DNA of 64,000 nt from Sinonovacula constricta (GCA_007844125.1 CM017558.1:54103408-54167407), one strand, 5' to 3'; positions 1-13,713 are shown, counted from the first letter of the stretch. Program-made: numbers and translations. The notes: generated by a model not told the origin, from the letters alone.

Positions 1-825
1 GTATAATAATTCGATAAAGAATAAATTCGTACCAGGACAACTGCAGTCTCTAGAACAGCCACAAGTTCTTGATGTTTCCCATTAACTGTATCACCTTTTC
101 AACCGTTTATTTCACAAAATTCGACAGCCAGCGCGGTTGCCCTTAATTGTCTCATTATATGCATATCAAAGCAAACATGGCCGGTGCTAATGTATTTACA
201 TATCCTCCTTTGGCAAATACCCGTCATCTTCGTCTTCGGATATCCCTAGAACGGTGTTTTGTATCAAATCACCCCTTGTAATTGTTTGCTCGTTCTATCC
301 CCGTTTTGCTGAGAAGTATTAGCTCTACAACTTTACGGTCTTCATTTAGGATGAGTTATGTATTACGTCGAAACGATACGGCTTCCCAACGTTGGGTAGT
401 CGTCGGCATTTGCCAAAAACTGATATGTTTTGTGCAAATGTACCCCCCTTCGTTCTCTAGTCGTAAATTAGTGAATAGACTAAATAGAAATTTGATGCTA
501 GATGTAAAACGGTGTCATGGCCTCATCCATTCAAAGTGTCAGGCGGACAGAATAGTCTACAAAGAGTTGGAATGCAAATAGAAGGGTGACAAAACACTAC
601 TACACCTTGTACCGTCTATTATGCGGCGTCGTAAATGGCCGGGTACGGTTTCGTTGGTTTATTATTTATCAATTTTGCCATTGGGCTGGGTAACAAATTC
701 ATTAGTAGTCACTAATCGCTACGACTGACACAACCTTCCTTATGACAGGCAAGCCGCCAAGCAAATTTTTCAAGGCAACATCTTTTAAGATAAACGTGTA
801 ACTGTCTTCGACTTGTTTTCATACA
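1..825. other. non-coding stretch, nothing recognised
   Basis: An open frame of 99 codons exists at 282-581 on the plus strand, but its translation shows no domain, and its length is within chance for this composition. I see no repeat, RNA or splice-flanked coding segment that I can support. Confidence 0.5.
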
Positions 826-968
826 AATTTTTGTTACATCGCACCGACACATTTATGGACATATTGAAGACATCTAGCTATTTATTGGTAGAGAAAGACA
901 CACAGAATTATGTCTGGGTAGAACCACCGCCTCATTACAGGTTAGTTAGAATATCTCCTCACATGAAA
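826..968 (-). mobile_element. MetaSINE-type SINE, head missing
   Basis: Read on the minus strand, the sequence runs from CTTTCATGTGAGG through a GGTGGTTCTACCCAG block to GTGTCGGTGCGATGTAAC and a short A-rich end. These are the same landmarks in the same order as in the SINE at 13714-13982, and they match the conserved 3' body of bivalve MetaSINEs as I know it. The tRNA-like head expected just beyond 968 is absent and is replaced exactly there by a (GACA)n microsatellite. The copy is therefore 5'-truncated, or its head was replaced by microsatellite expansion. The family name is from memory; the relationship between the two copies is seen directly. Confidence 0.7.
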
Positions 969-977
969 GACAGAGAC

Positions 978-1068
<91 letters not shown>

Positions 1069-1110
1069 CACGGACGGACAGACGGACGGACGGACGGACG
1101 GATGGACGGA
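969..1110. repeat. (GACA)n / (GGAC)n microsatellite
   Basis: About 100 bp of near-perfect GACA repeats grade into GGAC repeats (1070-1110). The open frames here on both strands (runs of Asp-Arg-Gln-Thr one way, Val-Cys-Leu-Ser the other) are artefacts of the repeat. The array abuts the truncated SINE at 826-968. Confidence 0.95.
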
Positions 1111-4100
1111 CATACATATATATCAAGAAAGAACCACTGACGCGCCAGGAAAACACCTCAAATGCATCAATCGGATGAGAGTTTCCAGTCGGAGACTCTT
1201 AAGACTTGACAATGGACATACAGTCTCTGATATTTGTTGTTGCTGATGATTAATCAAATTTGTCATGCAAGTCATGGACACAAAAGTTTTATTCCAATGT
1301 TCACTGGAAGCGTGGTGGGAGTCTAAGTGTCTTTGTGTGTATATTAGAATTGCTATCTATTTCTATTAGAGTAAACCGAGAGGATTGGAGCGATTTCCTC
1401 GCACCGGTCGTTGTGAAAGGTTATTGAAATTCGCACGAAATTGAGGGGCACTATTTCATTAACGGATACTTTAAGTTATTAAGCCGAGCTGTAAATACCA
1501 TTAAAAAGCAGTTTTCTGCTTATTGGTGCTACGTTGCATAATTTACTTGATCGAATTAACGCCATTTTTTCGACAGTGACTGACTGCAGATCACATCCTG
1601 ATGAGATTATCGCTATATTTAATGTTTTCTGTCTAAGATGATTTATTAAGGAAGTACAAATTGTTTGACCACGTGACTGAATTGTAACGCGAGAATGAGC
1701 GATGCTTCGCGAGACTTCTGATGCCTCTCGTTGCTATGCCTATTGTACTTTGAAATTTTAAAGATAATAAAGAACACAAAAGTAAACGAAAAAGGTCTAT
1801 AGCTAAGTTTATATACTTATCAAACAACTTAAATAGAACTATAAATACCATCTTATGTTGAGATGACACAATACGATATAAATGTAAAAGATAATTCATG
1901 TAATACTAACTGTCTAATCAATTTAGCAAAATTTATCAATAACGCATATAAACTGAGAAATTCGATTGTATAAATACCCAAAAGTTTAGTATATTTAACT
2001 TGTCTAAAAAACAAAATAATACTTTATGTAATCTCAACAGCTTACGTCTCTTGTTAATAATATTTTATGAACCACACTCTTCATGCACTTATATTATGTT
2101 TATTGTTTGTGGCTATGAACATGTAAGTTCTATGCTAATAAACTTTGTTCTGTTCTGTTCTGTTTATCACTTGTTAGCCTTCGGTTTTCCTTTACTTGTT
2201 TTTGTTCTGCATTAAAAACAAAAACAAATAATAAAACATTAACAAAACGAAACTTTGTGCAATGTACTTTTCTTAATCATTGCTTTTAATAACAAACACC
2301 CAATGGAATTAATGATTGTGTTTTTTTTAAAAACAACAAACAACTTTATTTGCATTGTAACACTTATTTTTAAACGAAGGATAAACTGACCAAACACAAT
2401 GAATTGCAATGAAAACTTCACTCTTCCTAAAATAGTTCAATCTCATGGAAACCCGTGTTGCTAACTCTGTTAGGCTGTAACACGTTCGTTGTAATAAAAC
2501 CTAGCCACCCGATAAGTCATTCACTACATGGGATACAAGTATCTAGTAAACACCCGGACGTGTAGAGGGTGAAAGGTCACATAAATAAAATTAATGACAT
2601 TTTCTAACTAATGATTTATGTCACATCTACCACCCTCTGAGCTCTACCCTTGATAAATTATGTTTGTTTACTAATTCAATCTGAGAGACACCGGCTATAA
2701 TTTTATACATATATAGATAGACATCTTTAGCTTCTACAAATTGAACAAACCCATGCTCTTACCACGATTTGTTTTTGATTATTTACTGACGGATACATCC
2801 ATTGTTAATATAGATCAGGAGAATACTATACCTGACATGGGTTCTGTCAAATTTCAAATAATTTATTTACGTCACTAACAGGTGTAGGGTCGAGCAACTC
2901 TCTTCCAAGGTACATACATATATGCATCATCATCAAGGACTTTATTACATTCTAAATTTATAAAATCAGACAGGGTAAATATGAAATATAAAATAGCCAG
3001 ACCAAAAACAAGTGAAGGTTGTTCATGTAGTAAGTCAATAATTGTTATTTATGGAAGGTTCGTACATAACATATACCAAGTCATAGTTTTGCCTGCATGG
3101 ACAACTATAATGTTCATGTTCATTAAAAGACCAAAGCATTTGGCAGCGAGAACACTGCAGATCATAGTCAAACAACTATCATCGAAGTCTGGCTAACATG
3201 TATCTTAACGCTGTGTACACAACGTTTATGTACCGTATAAAACTGAACCTGGATATAAATAAAATGTCAGAATATAAAGTTAATAGTAAGTTTATTTGAC
3301 TAAAAACTCCCAGATACTGCGATCAAAATAGTCATGTTAAAACGCAACATCAGCGGCAATGGCGTAAATCAAACGCAATGATGTGAAAAATAAGAAAAGG
3401 GGTAAATATAGTTTAACGACGTGTCATATAATTGATTTTGGAGCGTTTTTGAGATGGGAAAAATAAGATGGCGTGAAGTTTTGCTATAAGCACACCGACT
3501 TTTTAACGTGTCAACCATTTAATTTGTTTTAAGTTGTTTGGTAAATTCAAAACTATGTATAAGTTCAATGGCTACACTCGCGTTTAGCTCAATTAACTAT
3601 GCATTTGATTCAATTTAGGTTGTACTTTAGTATGTTTGCTGCCACCTGTCATTGTATTTAAAAAGACAAAGAAATGTATGTAATGTGAAAATGTGTACGA
3701 TAATGCCATAAATTGTATTTGAAAAATACGCCCCCTTTTCATCAAGCGAGAGTGTTTTGATAAGGAGCGATGTTAGTAATTTTTTATTTCATATCATTTT
3801 AAAGCATCTGCTTAGCTAGAAAAGTGTTTGATAGACCTACCAAGTTCGTGAGCAGGGACTCAAAAGAACATTTTATCAAAAGTATCTGAGCTCATATTTA
3901 ACCTATGTTCGTGTATGAACACAAGTACCAGTGTCTGGGTAACCTGTTAAATTACAGTTACTGGAGTTAGTGAAACATGTAAACTTTCAACCAGCTTTTC
4001 ATAAATAATTTGCATATATTATGATGGTCGTTACTGATATCATAAGGATGCGTCGGGTTTCTTCGGCCATTTTATTCATGCCGACTGGTCATTTTACCCC

Positions 4101-6645
4101 AAATAATTTTAATTTTGCTCTCGTTTTCGCATGAATTGTGTCTGTCTACCAATAAATTGTCGATTTGTGTAAGGGCTAGTTCAAGAAATGACAAAAGGTG
4201 GGTTTATTCTAAAATGCTATTTGTATACTTAATCGAGTAATTTTTTCTTGAAACATGACATGTTCATGGCAGAAATATGACACAAAATAAATCTGTTTAT
4301 TAACCAAGCATTCGCGCTAGTGATATAGTGACCAACGATTAGGACTGCACACTTCATCTTGACGTGTTTTTGTGAAGTCATCACTTGTGGATATTTTTCT
4401 TTAATCAAAAACGCATGATGAATTTTATGTTTTATGTTATGATCAAGTGCAAAGATTTTTAAACATACACGTGTTTAACCATTCAATATCTCAATATGTT
4501 AGTATGAATGAATAGAAAAAACCTGAAGTTTAACTGAGCAAGGCTACGAATAAAAACACGTGGCCTGTTAATAATGATCTAACTGCCATACATAATGTCC
4601 TGTACTCCCTATAAATGTTAAATATAACAAATCTTACAAAAATTAAAAAAGAACAACAAACTGCATGCATATCTTTTTAGAAAAATATCTTCTGTTAACC
4701 ACATGTTGTAAGAAGATGTCGTTGTAAAACTACTATTCAATGCACAACTGATATGCTAAAATTGTCCACAATTTATTGCTCAGATACTTTTGTCTCTTAT
4801 CGTGCCTGGTCTTCATTTTTCAATAAACGTCTGATTACCCTCTATTTCTTGCGGATGACAGCCGTGTATTTCTTACGACGCCCCGTACCCCACCCACTCT
4901 CTTTTGTATAAAGTGTCAGAATGGCGCCCGGCGCGCTCATGTATGGGCGTCAATATATTTTCATTAACTCGCCATCAACTGTCTCCCACAACAGAACGGA
5001 TAACAAACGAACTCAGTTTCAACAATACACTTTATTAATATCATATCCGTATCGTTGATCAGTTTCAAATAGATGGTGACAGGATGATGAATTATAAATA
5101 CCGATTGGAATATTTAATTGGACCACGGCGAAAATATGAGATTTTGAATGGATGAAAATAAATAAAACACCCATTCTACTGTCCTTAATTGTTTAATGTA
5201 AATAAAGAATAACGTAAGTTTTCAGTATTAATTGTTAAAGGCGGGCAAAGAAAACAAACAAAAAATCCCAAATGTGGTTCTACACAGTCAGTTGTCAAAT
5301 AGTGGCAAATAACTATACTTTCGTCGATGCGATGTTTTTAATGCAAACATCAAATAAACAATGTATTTTAATAAATAAATTGAAACAAATGATAGTTAAC
5401 TAAAAAAAAGAAAATTGTCAGCCTATTCATTAAAATTGTCCATCATGGTCTCTGAGATTTGGCTGTAAGCGGACTTGATTTTATTAATTAAATGCGCCAC
5501 CTTTTACATAAACGTGATGCTAAGAAAGCCAATCTTTCAAATGTCAGAAAATAATTATATTTCTATCATAAAATGCTCGCAATAAAGACAACACATTGTA
5601 TTTGGCGCATCGATGCTACATTTATGTACTTAACAGGTGTCCGCTAATTCGTCGTTAATTTAAAGCATTTATTTCAGTTCAAGAGTCTTTGTTATGTATA
5701 TCAAATGACGGCCCCGTCTTGAAATTTCTCATTGCATTTTTGTTCCGCCGTAAAGATTGTGCTACCGACTGTGTTGCCGAATTGTTTTTATAAACATGCA
5801 TCAATTATGCGTTGTTTTCATCACAATGAAAATTAGCAAACTGTAATGGAACCATTTATTGTAGGCCTCAAGCTTTAATATCAAGTAAATTGAAATACAC
5901 CATAAGCTAAAATGTCAAGTAACTAGATTATAACGAATAAATAATCATTTTATTTTATATTATTATATTTTTTCTGTACTAAAAAGCGAAACAGAATTGT
6001 TTGGCCCATTCGTGGCTTTCAGCATATTAAGCATGTCATTTGAATTAAATGCAAAATGTAACTGCAAGGTGTCGCCGTTCTTTCATTTTAGTTCATTTGT
6101 CTAGCGTGCTTTGTTATTGACTAAAATGTTATGTTTTAGCATTCGTCATTTTTACAATTATATGTAACAATAATAATATTGGGTAAACATTAAAATTCAT
6201 TCTCATGCGTGTTTTACAATTCAATATAATATGTGATATGTCGCATTGCTAAAATTACATGGGTTGTCACTTTACAAAGTGGCCTTAATATACGCTACCG
6301 GCTATGAAATCTGAGAGATGTTAGTAATATTTAACCCTCTTTACAACACTATACCAAATATACCTCCCACCTTCGAACAATGGTAGAGAATGAATAACAA
6401 ATAGTGAACTCAGAAAGTACATTCATGTAACCGCTTCCTCTTGCCACCACTGAAACTCTAGAACCCGTAATTAAATTCTGATTCTGTATTACTCACTGGG
6501 AACCAGTCTCTCGCTGTGATAGGATGTACCTACCTCGGTCGGTCAGGAGTGTTTATGCCTTTAAGTCTATGGTAAGAAAATGTGACTGGCTAACGAATCC
6601 TACATAAAAATCACAAAAGTCCATTGTGTACGAACAACGTGACTG
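1111..6645. other. AT-rich intergenic DNA, nothing recognised
   Basis: The stretch is 5.5 kb of AT-rich sequence with only short open frames (70-90 codons) that resemble no family I know. There are no long direct repeats, tRNA-like boxes or splice-flanked conserved coding pieces that I can support. Confidence 0.5.
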
Positions 6646-7715
6646 TGTGCACTTGTTCTACCCAATATATGGCATCCTTAGAGTCTATGCTGAAAGATAC
6701 ATGTATGCTGTGTACGTGTTCTACCCACTATAGGTCATCCTTAGAGTCTATGCTGAAAGATACATGTATGCTGTGTACGTGTTCTACCCACTATAGGTCA
6801 TCCTTAGAGTCTATGATGAAAGATACATGTATGCTGTGTACGTGTTCTACCCACTATAGGTCATCCTTAGAGTCTATGATGAAAGATACATGTATGATGT
6901 GAACGTGTTCTACCCACTATAGGTCATCCTTAGAGTCTATGCTGAAAGATACATGTATGCTGTGAACAGTTCTACCCACTATAGGTCATCCTTAGAGTAT
7001 AGGCTGAAAGATACATATATGCTGTGAACGTGTGCTACCCACTATAGGTCATCCTTAGAGTCTATGCTGAAAGATAAATGCATGCTGTGAACAGTTCTAC
7101 CCAATATAGGTTATCCTTAGAGTCTATGCTGAAAGATACATATATGCTGTGAACAGTTCTACCCACTATAGGTCATCCTTAGAGTCTATGCTGAAAGACA
7201 CATGTATGCTGTGAACGTGTTCTACCCACTATAGGTCATCCTTAGAGTCTATGCTGAAAGATAAATGCATGCTGTGAACAGTTCTACCCAATATAGGTTA
7301 TCCTTAGAGTCTATGCTGAAAGACACATGTATGCTGTGAACAGTTCTACCCACTATAGGTCATCCTTAGAGTCTATGCTGAAAGATAAATGCATGCTGTG
7401 AACGTGTTCTACCCACTATAGGTCATCCTTAGAGTCTATGCTGAAAGATAAATGCATGCTGTAAACGTGTTCGACCCACTATAGGCCATCCTTAGAGTCT
7501 ATGCTGAAAGATAAATGCATGCTGTAAACGTGTTCGACCCACTAAAGGTCATTCTTAGAGTCTACGCTGAACGATAAATGCATGCTGTGAACGTGTTCTA
7601 CCTAACATAGGTCATCCTTAGAGCCAACGCTGAAAGATAAATGTATGCTGTGAACGTGTTCTACCCACTATAGGTCATCCTAAGAGTCTATGCTAAAAGA
7701 TACATGTATGTGTTC
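6646..7715. repeat. 63-bp minisatellite, about 17 copies
   Basis: A unit of about 63 bp, built around TTCTACCCACTATAGGTCAT and CCTTAGAGTCTATGCTGAAA, repeats head to tail about 17 times. Units vary by a 1-3 base gap near GTGAACGTG/GTGAACAG and by ACATGTATGC versus AAATGCATGC at the end. The 92-codon frame at 6624-6902 is only the 21-codon translation of the first units and is not a gene. The last units are more diverged, as is usual at array edges. Confidence 0.95.
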
Positions 7716-10080
7716 TACCCTAATGTAAATGTAACGGGGTGAATCTGTTCATATAAAGAAAGTTCAATTCCTCAAGACCATGACCTACGATAAACGTGAG
7801 TGAGTAGTCGTGTTTTATCTAGTTAATTGAATTCAATAAGTGTTCATATATTTTTTTTGCGAGAAAATACACCCTAATAACACAACTTTTTATTTTAACT
7901 TACAAATGACACTCTGTTAAAATATGCTCACTTGAAACATATATAGTTTTGATTTCACCGGAAAATTCAAGGCTGTATTCACGCAGACAGATTACACATT
8001 TAATTATGATTAAACGCCTATCGCTTATTCAGTGGTCGATATACCTCATAATACGCAAAACAACGGCTAAGTTTAAATAAAATACAATTATATTCGGAAA
8101 TTGTGGTTTTCAGTACGAATAAACTGTACACACCCATTCAGTGTCAAAATGTAATCAGATAAGTTTTGTGACAGTCTTTGTACAACTGACCGGGGTGAAC
8201 CGTAGTTGTGGTCCCTGGAACAGAGTTTTGAGATCCGAAAACTACACTTTCTAAATATTTTTAATAATAATTGTACTTGACCACGATCTCATATTTAGAC
8301 ATCAAAGTAACACAATTCTTGCATGGATGAAGTCGCCAAATGCCTGTCACATGTCCACTAAAAGACTGGTCGCAGCCAGCCGACTAATGCCCGGGTTAGG
8401 TCATTAACGCTACATTTAACCGGAGCGTTTTGTCGCGAAATTATATGATGGGTATAATTAGTCATCGGGCCGGGTCATTTGTGATTCCATTTCGGGGGTT
8501 TGGTCCGAGTTGCACTTGAGCAAATTGCATTGGCAAAGGAGTATCATTTTACCGAGTCACAATAAATTATGTTGAAAAGGCGTAAAAGATGGGCCAACGG
8601 AGGTGAGAAGAGTCATAGGGACGGATGGAGGGATATTAAAATAAGGTTACTTTGTCCCTAGTGTCCAAAACACTTTCCTAAATTCTCTTATTAGCTTAGT
8701 TATAATGAAAAAAAATATCCGCATGTTTATCGTACAACCAATATTCTGTCGTTTTTTTTTTCACAGGCAGGTTAATGTGTTGGTTCTTTCACTGAATTGT
8801 AAAACACCATTTGGCAATGCTGCTACTTAAAAGATCAAATGAATCGAGTAGGTAAATCAGCTTTATTTAATTAATTGAGACTTGGTCAAAGTTTTGCGTA
8901 GGCAGTTCAAATTAACAACCAAATGATCCACTGCAATTGTGTTAAAAATATTTCTTCATGTTTGAGAAACAGCTTGTTAACAGCTGGGGTACAATGTGAC
9001 TGATACTACGTCATACAGATAGAGGAGATATATAAGGTTGTAGATCTAAAACGGTTATAGTAAAGCTGAAAAAGCAACGCGACGATTATAAATCACCAAA
9101 CCTACACTACAATTTTATTAAATGATAATATGTTCTCGAATAACCGTGATCAAGAGTAATTTTCTCAATATTCATTTTTCTTTAATAATGTTTTGCTTTT
9201 TTTCTGAACAAAAGTTAAAACATGCAACTTTGACCATATCGCTTAATATCTCCCACATTTAGAAAACTCAAGCAAATCCAATTGATAATCCTATGTATTA
9301 CCACTTAAAATCATCATTCTTGATTTTTTTAAGATTTTCAATTTATTTTTTTTCTCTCAAGAAGAACAATACATTTTTGTCAGTACGAGTTGCCCTATAT
9401 ATTTTCTAACTGTAAAATACCATTCGACAAGACAATACCATTGACGTCGTTCAGTACTTATTCATCTTTTTTGTGAGGTTCAAGAAAGACAAGGATGTTC
9501 CTTAATGAAACCGTTAGCGACAAAAATTGTTAGGCAGGCTGACTTTGTGTTTATAAAGACCATTCATTTAGCGGCTGTTGCTAATTAACAAAGTTCCCAC
9601 AAAGTACAACCCAGGCTGCTCACACGCCTTAATGAACATGCCCTGTTATTATAGCCTGTTGAGACCGTCTTCTAAATGCGGGCCGTCTCTTTAACATGTC
9701 TTTTTCACCACAAGGGACATCCCATGCCACCCCGTCTCATTCGGGTTGGGTAAACTTTGTGGCTTTTGGCTCATAATTTAGTTCAAAACATTTTACTAAT
9801 TGATTTTTAAAATGTCAGATGAAGTCGCTATAAATAACGTAAAATGCCGCACTAAATACCAACTTCGAACACCAATTACATCGCTCAGTGAAACAGTCAG
9901 GAAGGTTTAATACACTGAACTATACACTCAGAGTTTGTTGGCTGAGTAACAACTGTTACAAAACCACATACACACGTATATAATAGTAAAATACTAGAAA
10001 ATCCAAATATACTTCCCTTTACACGATCTCATCAGAATACATATAAAGCATTAGTAAGATATATTTAAAACAAAAACACC
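7716..10080. other. non-coding; two GC-richer islands
   Basis: No gene is recognised. Two segments stand out from the AT-rich background by evenly mixed composition: about 8330-8620 and about 9540-9780. Neither contains a usable open frame. They could be conserved regulatory elements, but nothing in a single sequence proves this. Confidence 0.3.
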
Positions 10081-10088
10081 CACCCACC

Positions 10089-10133
10089 AAACAAACATAC
10101 AAACAAAACAAACAAACAAACAAACAAACAAAC
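10089..10133. repeat. (AAAC)n microsatellite
   Basis: Imperfect then perfect AAAC/CAAA repeats; a simple sequence repeat in non-coding DNA. Confidence 0.9.
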
Positions 10134-10456
10134 GACATTTAGTCATCAGTATAATGTTTTAATTTTCATGCTAACATACACCACATTCAAAATTAACGAT
10201 TTTGGACGATAAAGTATGTATCCGTCGAATAACAAAAACCCCGAGTACAGTTGTAATACTATTTTGTGTTTTTACTTAAACCGAGTTTCTATTACATGTC
10301 TTTGCAGTATATAATATAGATGAAAACTTAAGATTGTTGCATATACCATTCAACAAATATATAGATATTGATTTTTTTTCTAAATTTACCAATTTGAGAG
10401 AAATTAAGTTGCTACATTTTCTATCGTTAGTAAATTTCTCTCAGGGACATTATTAA

Positions 10457-10861
10457 GACTTTGAAGCAACCATGGGGTGATTTGAAGCAACCATGGCGTG
10501 ATTTGAAGCAACCATGGCGTGATTTAAAGCAACCAATTTGAAGCAACTAAGGCGTGATTTGAAGCAACCATGGAGTGATGAAGCAACCATGGCGTGATTT
10601 GAAGCAACCATGGCGTGATTTGAAACAACCAATTTGAAGCAACTAAGGCGTGATTTGAAACAACCAATTTGAAGCAACCATGGCGTGATTTGAAACAACC
10701 AATTTGAAGCAACCATGGCGTGATGAAGCAACCATGGTGTAACCATGGCGTGGCAACCATGGCGTGATTTGAAGCAACCATGGCGGGTTTGAAGCAACCA
10801 TGGCGCGATTTGAAGCAACCATGGCGTGATTTGAAGCAACCATGGCGTGATTTAAAGCAGA
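10457..10861. repeat. 21-bp minisatellite rich in CCATGG
   Basis: The unit TTTGAAGCAACCATGGCGTG(A) is repeated about 19 times, with variants (ACTAAGG for ACCATGG, shortened units near 10720-10760). Because 21 is divisible by three, three long minus-strand frames cross the array; they translate to a Met-Val-Ala-Ser-Asn-His-Ala-type repeat and are not genes. Each standard unit carries the palindrome CCATGG. Confidence 0.95.
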
Positions 10862-10862
10862 C

Positions 10863-11774
10863 AATTAGTCTCAATCACTTTTAACGCAAGTGACCACAGC
10901 TCTACACCATTAATTATGTGCAGATTAATTGTTTACCCCATAGAAAAAAAAGTTGTCATTGTCATAATTATTTGAATAAATTTTTAACGTGCTATTCTTT
11001 TTTGTTTGTAAAATTTGTGTTTTAAATTGATATTGCTATAATTTTCACGTTAAACGCAAGAATTTTCAGGGATATCGAATGCTAGTTGTTTCTATCAGTA
11101 AAGTCAGTTGGCCTGTTTTTCTTCTTGGTATTAATGCTTTGTTGTTTAGATGCTTTGTTTTAACAACTTTCTTAGGCCTTCTGGAATTTCATGCATCTGC
11201 TTGAAACGCCACTACTTGGGGGCATTTTCGTGTTTTTTTATTTCAATTTTAATTGCAATAATACGGGATTAAAATGTACAAAGCCGTAGTTTGGATGTTC
11301 GGAACCAATATTGGTTTGTCTGTTTTCCCCTAGGGCAGGGACATGCGCCATATTTTTGAGGGAATAATAATGATGGACGACACATGTGAAACGCCATAAA
11401 TGATCAATGACTCTCCTTCGAGGAGATAAAACTGTCATCACGTGACTTGCCTCAGCGTTATTACCTCCCCTTAGGCAAGATCTTCTGTCAATGAAGAACA
11501 AATTAAGACAGGACCAATGAAAAATCAGCTTATGAAACAGTAATAATGTCGGAGCCTTGTAAAATAAAGAATTTAGCGGAGCTAATTTCTTGTCTGTAAT
11601 TGATTTATATCGATTTGTAGCCTGTCATTCGGATTTCTTTGTACACATTGATACGATGATGTTATAGCTGAAGACGTCGTGACCTTGCACATATATAAGA
11701 CTGTTGAAGTTCAAACTATTTTAATGAGTTTTATGGTATAAAAATAAGAGAGATGCCAATGACCTATTGAGCAG
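10863..11774. other. non-coding, nothing recognised
   Basis: No domain, repeat or RNA is recognised. The 87-codon minus-strand frame at 11238-11501 shows no family signature. Confidence 0.45.
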
Positions 11775-11965
11775 ACTCACTTGTTAATTCTCTGACTCAA
11801 CTGCCCCTCTTCGCATGGGTTCGAGGCCTCTTCGGATCGAAAACTTTCAGATGTGGATGTCTTCTAGTTGACCTGCGGAGCGCCACCAACAATGGCTAAA
11901 CCGGGTATTTATGACAATAATTGTGATGCTGCGATGTATTTTAAAAAACAAACAAGCAAACAAGT
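11775..11965 (+). mobile_element. degenerate MetaSINE-type SINE
   Basis: A B-box-like GGGTTCGAGGCC (about 11818-11829) is followed by ACTTTCAGATGTGG and GACCTGCGGAGCGCC. The copy ends in ATAATTGTGATGCTGCGATG and an A-rich tail. The order and spacing parallel the intact copy at 13714-13982. The head is worn (no clear A box), and no flanking duplication is seen, so this is an older copy. Confidence 0.65.
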
Positions 11966-12649
11966 GACAATCTGGAGTATAATACATTATATGTTCTATT
12001 TCATGTTATCTTTTATTACTCCTATGTGTGTTCAAAAAATCCTGGAACTATTTTAATACCGTTAAGTATATCGCAAACGTTATAAAATTCTCTTTAGGCA
12101 AAGCCTGCATAAAAAGTTAAGAGTAAGTCGTTGCAAACTGGTATGTTTGTTAAAAAACTAATGGTTCCTTATGAAATTGTTCATGATTGTGTGTTTTATT
12201 TGTTTATTTATTTTTGGCTGTCTGTCATCCCAGCAATCGTTAGTGATTTTGATAATTACAGACGTAAGTAGTGCTGCCTTCACAAAGACAATATGCTATG
12301 AGCACTTGAACAAGATACCACACTCAGTTTAAATTGACGTGTAACCAGTGGACTGACACAACTTCAACGGACAAAAAATCCTCCTGCCATGGGTATCCGA
12401 CAGTTAGCCTATGTTAAATACACGCTACAATATCTTTTACAGTGTTTTAGAATTTACCTTTTTTCTGCATAAACTCATATTTTTGTCTCAATAAACACGA
12501 TTTTTATTCTACCTTAATTGTTAGAACGTACACATCGTGATACACCGCTCTAGATGTTCGTTCTTTTTAAGTGTATAAATAGGCACCATGTGGATTTCTG
12601 CTAAAACTTGATGACTGATGTCAGAGCAGATAAGCCGTATGATGATATA
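11966..12649. other. non-coding, nothing recognised
   Basis: Spacer between two SINEs; no open frame or repeat worth naming. Confidence 0.45.
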
Positions 12650-12931
12650 TGATGGGATGGGATTAGCCGGCATTTTTGCCGATACTGCGCAGCGACATTT
12701 CTATCATTATAGCACAGGGGCACTTATGAGGTGCCCAGGGACTGAACCCGACCGGTCCATTATACTGACACCGACGAGTCAGGCGTAATGCTGTCCCCTT
12801 AGCCCCGAGCGTTAGGAGGGAAGCCACTACTACCAACTTTAAAGTTTTTGATTTGACCCGGCCGGGGTTCGAACACACGACCTGCCGATCCGCAAGCCGA
12901 CGCTCTACCACCTGAGCTATTGCGGCCGGTA
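12650..12931 (-). mobile_element. tRNA-derived SINE with 12-bp target duplication
   Basis: On the minus strand the element starts (12931 down) with a tRNA-like head: A box TAGCTCAGGTGGTAGAGCG and B box GTTCGAACCCC at normal spacing, but with a poorly paired anticodon stem, so it is not a working tRNA gene. A body of about 180 bp with no coding capacity follows, ending in a short ATCCC-type tail at 12650. The insertion is flanked by a perfect 12-bp direct repeat TATGATGATATA (12638-12649 and 12932-12943), the mark of LINE-mediated insertion. The body differs from the MetaSINE copies, so this is a second SINE family. The 82-codon frame inside it is meaningless. Confidence 0.85.
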
Positions 12932-13713
12932 TATGATGATATAACGTGATCTCAAGGGTGAGTGGTCACGTGTTTTAGGTCTAAATATAGTTGTACTGTG
13001 GCGTGGCTCAGATGAGAAACACATGTTTGTAATGAAGAATGGGATGTAACCATTCACTTGTCACATGTAGGATATCCATAAAAGGTATATCGCAGGATCT
13101 TATGCTGTGATAATACATTATTCTGTTGTTTTAAAGAAAAAACTATGGCCATAACTGTACCACCTTTAAGACTACAGAAAGCACCGTCAATTGTAATTAT
13201 ACTGCTGTGTGACACATAAGCAGTCTATGAACAGTGAGTCACAGTTAACTGTAAATTGATAGGTGCAATAAATAACAGTAAATGTCTCGATGCAATAAAT
13301 GTTCATGACACCCAGTTCTCCTCGGGTGTAAATGCTGTGTATATACCTTGCATAAGCTAAGTGTTCAGGTGTTCGGCAGGTGTGATTTAATATTGAAATG
13401 GTTTACTCGTGCATCGCAATTAAATGAATATTTTCAATTAACATTCACTGGTTTTACTATGCTTTGTGCGTTTATTGCTGTAAACGCGTTTTCTGCACGC
13501 GGGAATGAAGTTATACATGTCGTTTTCCTATCAATGCTATGTAATTTTTTGCTGTCAAAGTTAGGGTGCGTGGGCTGAAGTTTTCGGTGGCAGTTATGTT
13601 TTGTTTTTACTCCTTTTATAACATCCCTAACAAGGCATATTTCGCATATTTTAACGTAGTATAACCTTATATCTTTTTAATGGTAATTATAAAGTACATG
13701 TACATGAATCGTT

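Noticed and set aside
813..1178. 121-codon frame with Asp-Arg-Gln-Thr repeats
   Set aside because: It spans a reverse-oriented SINE and a (GACA)n microsatellite.
6646..7715. CRISPR array
   Set aside because: Units are contiguous with no unique spacers, and the host is evidently an animal; the same holds for the 16-, 21-, 36- and 78-bp arrays.
10453..10874. Three overlapping minus-strand frames of 73-128 codons
   Set aside because: All are translations of the 21-bp minisatellite in different frames.
12860..12931. Functional tRNA gene on the minus strand
   Set aside because: The anticodon stem does not pair, and the sequence is the head of a SINE with 12-bp target duplications.
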